DNA from: an uncultured Sphingomonadaceae bacterium
Lineage (GTDB): Bacteria > Pseudomonadota > Alphaproteobacteria > Sphingomonadales > Sphingomonadaceae
NCBI GenBank assembly: GCA_938003725.1
Contig: CALKXX010000194.1
Span: 1-9,779 of the forward strand
Direction of reading: 5' to 3'
DNA length: 9,779 nt
Both the position numbers and the translations under genes were made by a program. Of this stretch, positions 7,417 through 9,779 are shown in pieces (the stretch's first letter is position 1; every line of letters begins with the position of its first letter). The notes beneath the pieces are model-generated. The model ran no database searches. It had not been told where the DNA came from and saw only the letters and a list, made by a program, of their open reading frames with translations.

Positions 7417-7431
7417 GAACGAATAAAGAAC
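7417..7431 (-). promoter_or_regulatory. SOS operator (LexA box) of lexA
   Basis: On the lexA strand the sequence is GTTC, seven bases (TTTATTC), GTTC. This is an exact match to the direct-repeat LexA box known from alphaproteobacteria (GTTC-N7-GTTC) and unlike the CTGT-N8-ACAG box of enterobacteria. It abuts the -10 element and covers the expected transcription start, so bound LexA would block initiation. A further GTTC (+ strand, 7404-7407) forms an inverted repeat with N9 spacing to the GAAC at 7417-7420, in the leader; its meaning is unclear. Confidence 0.92.
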
Positions 7432-7459
7432 AATTAAGAAACAAAACAGGATACGTCAA
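7431..7459 (-). promoter_or_regulatory. Predicted lexA promoter (sigma-70 type)
   Basis: On the lexA strand a near-consensus -35 TTGACG (7454-7459) is separated by 17 bp from TAATTG (7431-7436), a moderate -10. The SOS operator starts at the last base of the -10. Spacing and position 34 bp before the ATG fit a self-repressed lexA promoter. Confidence 0.7.
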
Positions 7460-7499
7460 GCCTTAAGTAATTATCCCCCGCGCGATGTACATGGCCTGG

Positions 7500-8684
7500 C
7501 TAGATCGGAATATATTCTATCCCTGCGCCTTTGGGTAACGCTTCGGCGTTGGCCGGGCGCATAAGCAGCGCGTTGGCCTTCGACAGGATCGACAGTTTGG
7601 CGCTGTCCTGACTGTTGAATGCTGTGATTTGGCCCTTGTCGACAACGGCGCGCAGGAATTGGGTCCGGTCCATAGTAGGGGGCAGGGCAGAGGTCGTTGT
7701 TGCTGACAGATATTGAGGAAGAAAGTTGTTCGCACCGTTAAGATATCGAACAAGGGGCAACAAAAAAAGTGTGGCGGTAACAAAGGCCGAGCCGGGATTG
7801 CCCGGTAATGCCAAAATGATGGATGACCCCAGTCTTCCGGCCATCAGAGGTTTGCCGGGTTTTATCGCAATTTTCCAAAAATCGATTTCTGCTCCTAGGC
7901 TTTTTAAAGCAGGAGCAACCAAATCATGGTCTCCAACTGATGCGCCGCCGATAGTGACGATGATGTCGCTGTCTTGCGCACTGATTAGGGCTTTGCACAG
8001 CGCATCCATATTATCAGGGATTCTGCTAAGGGAACGGCACTCGGTCGGAAACGATTCGAGCATGGATGACACCATGACGTCATTGCTCGCCGGTATTTGG
8101 TGAGGAAGGGTATGCGCGCCGGGCTCAACCAATTCATCGCCGGTTGAAACGATCGCAATCTTTGTCTTGGGCCGGACGTTCAAGGCACTGTATCCAGCGA
8201 TAACGGACTGACCCAGATCCGCGGCGCTCAGCGGCTTTCCTGCCGGAACCATCGTGTCGCCGGTATTAAAATCGCTCCCCGCATGGCGGACATGGCGACC
8301 TAAGGAAAATGGTGTGTCGCTGGTCAATGTGACAATGTCATTATTGCGATTGACATTCTCCTGCATGATAACGGTATCTGCGTTCCTGGGCAGCAAGGCT
8401 CCGGTAAAGATGCGTGCGGTTTCGCCCTTTTTCAGATCGCGACAAGGTGGGCTGCCGGCCTTACATTCCCCGATCAATGTCCATGGACCAGAATTATCTG
8501 CATAGCGGATTGCATAGCCATCCATGGCCGACATATCTGCCGCTGGTTGTTTGCGTTTCGCACGGAGATCCTCGACTAGGCATTGTCCCAAGGCATCAGC
8601 CACATCAACCGTTTCGTGCGGCAGCGGGTTTGCCAACGCAATGAGGCGCCTTTGTGCGTCCTCCAAAGGCAATAATCCGCTCAT
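7500..8684 (-). CDS. moeA: Molybdopterin molybdotransferase MoeA
   Basis: MoeA inserts molybdate into adenylylated molybdopterin, the last common step of molybdenum cofactor synthesis, in the cytosol. The 394-residue product has the family layout. An N-terminal MoeA domain carries SAMDGYAIR (52-60) and the FTGALLP/DTVIMQE segment (93-109). The MoCF-type binding domain has VSTGDELVEPG (179-189), GGASVGDHD (246-254), KPGKPLMAG (275-283) and LPGNPGSA (293-300). A C-terminal beta-rich domain starts near 325. ATG 8684 overlaps the moaC stop as ATGA. A strong AGGAG lies 13 nt upstream (8698-8702), a rather long spacing. An in-frame TTG at 8696 is only 1 nt from that AGGAG, so it is unlikely to be used. 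It shares an operon with moaC and trpC. No mogA/moaB-type gene is in the window. Confidence 0.94.
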   Translation of the reverse strand: MSGLLPLEDAQRRLIALANPLPHETVDVADALGQCLVEDLRAKRKQPAADMSAMDGYAIRYADNSGPWTLIGECKAGSPPCRDLKKGETARIFTGALLPRNADTVIMQENVNRNNDIVTLTSDTPFSLGRHVRHAGSDFNTGDTMVPAGKPLSAADLGQSVIAGYSALNVRPKTKIAIVSTGDELVEPGAHTLPHQIPASNDVMVSSMLESFPTECRSLSRIPDNMDALCKALISAQDSDIIVTIGGASVGDHDLVAPALKSLGAEIDFWKIAIKPGKPLMAGRLGSSIILALPGNPGSAFVTATLFLLPLVRYLNGANNFLPQYLSATTTSALPPTMDRTQFLRAVVDKGQITAFNSQDSAKLSILSKANALLMRPANAEALPKGAGIEYIPI

Positions 8685-9151
8685 TCGGCCGTCCAATCTC
8701 CTGATTTTCCGCCGGATTTGGAGAGCAGTTTAATTTGGCCGATTACCATATCTTTCTGCATGGCTTTAGACATGTCATAGATTGTTAGAAGTGCGATGGA
8801 CGTCGCTGTTAAGGCTTCCATTTCAACTCCGGTTTTGCCCGTCAAACGAGCCACCGATTCTACCCTGATACCATCATTTAGAAATGTGAAATCGACCGCC
8901 ACCTTGCTGAGTGCGAGCGGATGGCAAAGGGGAACAAGCTCGCTGGTCTTTTTCGCGGCCATGATGCCGGCTATTCGCGCCGTGGCGAGCACATCACCCT
9001 TTTTCATTGCATTGGCCTTTATAGCTTCCAGCGTCTCCAATGCCATGGTGATGGTTCCCTGAGCACGGGCCTCACGCATCGTTTCGGATTTTTCTGCAAC
9101 ATCGACCATATGCGCGGTGCCGTCGCCATCAATATGGGTGAGTTTGCTCAT
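8681..9151 (-). CDS. moaC: Cyclic pyranopterin monophosphate synthase MoaC
   Basis: MoaC converts 3',8-cyclo-7,8-dihydro-GTP, made from GTP by MoaA, to cyclic pyranopterin monophosphate, the first stable molybdenum cofactor intermediate. The 156-residue length is typical. Visible motifs are MVDVAEKSETMREARA (15-30), the catalytic-region lysine Lys51 with KGDVLATARIAGIMAAKKT, PLCHPL with His77, TGVEMEALTATS (107-118), and QKDMVIG with the second conserved lysine, Lys133. The C-terminus has the KSGGKSGDW ending. The ATG at 9151 shares its A with the trpC stop (TGATG), with GGAG (9159-9162) 7 nt upstream, so translation is coupled to trpC. The moeA start in turn overlaps its stop. MoaA, needed for the preceding step, is not in the window. 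Confidence 0.97.
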   Translation of the reverse strand: MSKLTHIDGDGTAHMVDVAEKSETMREARAQGTITMALETLEAIKANAMKKGDVLATARIAGIMAAKKTSELVPLCHPLALSKVAVDFTFLNDGIRVESVARLTGKTGVEMEALTATSIALLTIYDMSKAMQKDMVIGQIKLLSKSGGKSGDWTAE

Positions 9152-9779
9152 CAGCCCTCTCCGGTCAGCAGTTCGCGGGTTGCCGCTGCCAAGTCCGTTT
9201 TACGCATCAACGATTCTCCCACAAGGAACGTCCGCGCACCGCTTTCGGCAAGCCTGTTACAATCCTGATGGGTGGATATACCACTTTCGGATACCATGAT
9301 ACGTTCGTCGGGAACCAGTTTTGATAGCGTCTCCGTTTGCGACAAGCTGGTTTCAAAGGTTTTTAGATTGCGGTTGTTGATACCCAATAAAGGGGATTTC
9401 AATTTAAGCGCGCGCTCCAGTTCTTCCTCACTATGTACTTCTATCAAGGCGTCCATGCCCAATTCCTGCGTGGCCGTCTCTATCTCAGCGGCCAACACAT
9501 CATCGAGCGCGGCCATGATGATAAGGATCGCATCTGCGCCCAAGCCGCGAGATTCCATGACTTGCCAGGGATCGACCATGAAGTCCTTGCGTAGACACGG
9601 GATATCCACCGCTGTGCGTGCGGCGACCAGATACTCGTCAGCTCCTTGAAAATAAGGGGTGTCGGTTAACACAGACAGGCATGTTGCACCTCCCGCCGCA
9701 TAAGATTTTGCATGGGTAGGGGGATCAAAGTCTTCGCGAATCAGGCCCTTGGAGGGACTGGCTTTCTTGATTTCGGCTA
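9151..9779 (-). CDS. trpC: Indole-3-glycerol phosphate synthase, 5' end beyond the window
   Basis: TrpC closes the indole ring of tryptophan by converting carboxyphenylamino-deoxyribulose phosphate to indole-3-glycerol phosphate. 208 codons are visible, read leftward from the right edge. About 50 N-terminal residues of the usual roughly 260 are missing because the window ends, not because the gene is broken. The visible part starts AEIKKASPSKG, the phosphate/catalytic-lysine strand of the TIM barrel. It continues with YAAGGATCLSVLTD, LRKDFMVDPWQV (second catalytic lysine), IEVHSEEE (catalytic Glu), GINNRNLKTF and VSESGI, so every active-site strand in view is intact. The apparent start at 9672 (GTG within CLSVLTD) is internal and not real. 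It leads the trpC-moaC-moeA cluster; trpD probably lies upstream outside the window, an inference from related genomes. The stop overlaps the moaC ATG. Confidence 0.95.
   Translation of the reverse strand, partial: AEIKKASPSKGLIREDFDPPTHAKSYAAGGATCLSVLTDTPYFQGADEYLVAARTAVDIPCLRKDFMVDPWQVMESRGLGADAILIIMAALDDVLAAEIETATQELGMDALIEVHSEEELERALKLKSPLLGINNRNLKTFETSLSQTETLSKLVPDERIMVSESGISTHQDCNRLAESGARTFLVGESLMRKTDLAAATRELLTGEG

Noticed and set aside
7398..7433. Longer lexA start at 7433
   Set aside because: The extra 12 codons are the SOS operator and ribosome site; LexA proteins start at MLT-KQHELL.
7482..7492. ATGTACAT palindrome between moeA and lexA as an operator or terminator
   Set aside because: It has no adjacent T-run, lies upstream of the lexA -35, and matches no regulator site I know; palindromes of this length are common by chance.
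8685..8696. TTG start of moeA at 8696
   Set aside because: It is only 1 nt from AGGAG, too close for initiation, and the ATG at 8684 gives the normal N-terminus and the ATGA overlap.
9151..9672. A complete 173-residue TrpC-like protein starting at 9672
   Set aside because: The frame continues open to the right edge with conserved TrpC sequence (AEIKKASPSKG, YAAGGATCLSV), so the gene is merely cut by the window.
1..9779. A hidden mobile element, defence system, CRISPR array or RNA gene
   Set aside because: Every stretch over about 110 bp is covered by a recognisable gene or the small left-edge frame. I saw no terminal repeats, transposase, integrase, repeat arrays or tRNA/rRNA signatures.

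Overview
The window is ordinary chromosomal core DNA of an alphaproteobacterium, most likely a sphingomonad (Sphingomonadales) of moderate GC content. The placement rests on protein flavour (a 428-residue type II citrate synthase, an alphaproteobacterial ComEC with a degenerate C-terminal domain, a LexA of 233 residues), on the alphaproteobacterial SOS operator GTTC-N7-GTTC in front of lexA, and on the gene order trpC-moaC-moeA-lexA / comEC / gltX-gltA. I recall that order from sphingomonad genomes but cannot check it here. By eye, base composition is near or slightly above 50% GC, lower than typical soil Sphingomonas and closer to marine relatives. This is an inference.

Left part (1-1655): the tail, or all, of an unrecognised small reading frame overlaps by ATGA a soluble PAS/PAS/HisKA-like/HATPase sensor kinase. 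Its HisKA-like segment carries a proline where the phosphoacceptor histidine is expected. A compact hairpin with A/T flanks on both sides (1605-1636) separates this rightward pair from the converging citrate synthase gene and should terminate both.

Middle (1656-6683): gltX (glutamyl-tRNA synthetase) and gltA (citrate synthase) are read leftward, probably as one transcript. Both start with GTG, and a small hairpin sits across the gltX stop codon. Only 32 bp away from gltX, and divergent, is comEC, the DNA-uptake channel protein, which ends 12 bp from the tail of lexA.

Right part (6696-9779): trpC (5' end outside the window), moaC and moeA are read leftward with stop/start overlaps (TGATG, ATGA). 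They form a translationally coupled tryptophan/molybdenum-cofactor operon that leads into lexA. lexA has its own good promoter with an SOS operator at the -10/start region, so it should repress itself.

The window is gene-dense; no stretch over about 110 bp lacks a gene. I see no tRNA, rRNA, IS element, CRISPR array or sign of recent transfer. I did not find an undescribed system. The points most worth a second look are the His-less kinase, the stem-loop at the gltX-gltA junction, the metallo-beta-lactamase-like tail of ComEC without its metal motif, and the very short divergent gltX/comEC spacer.
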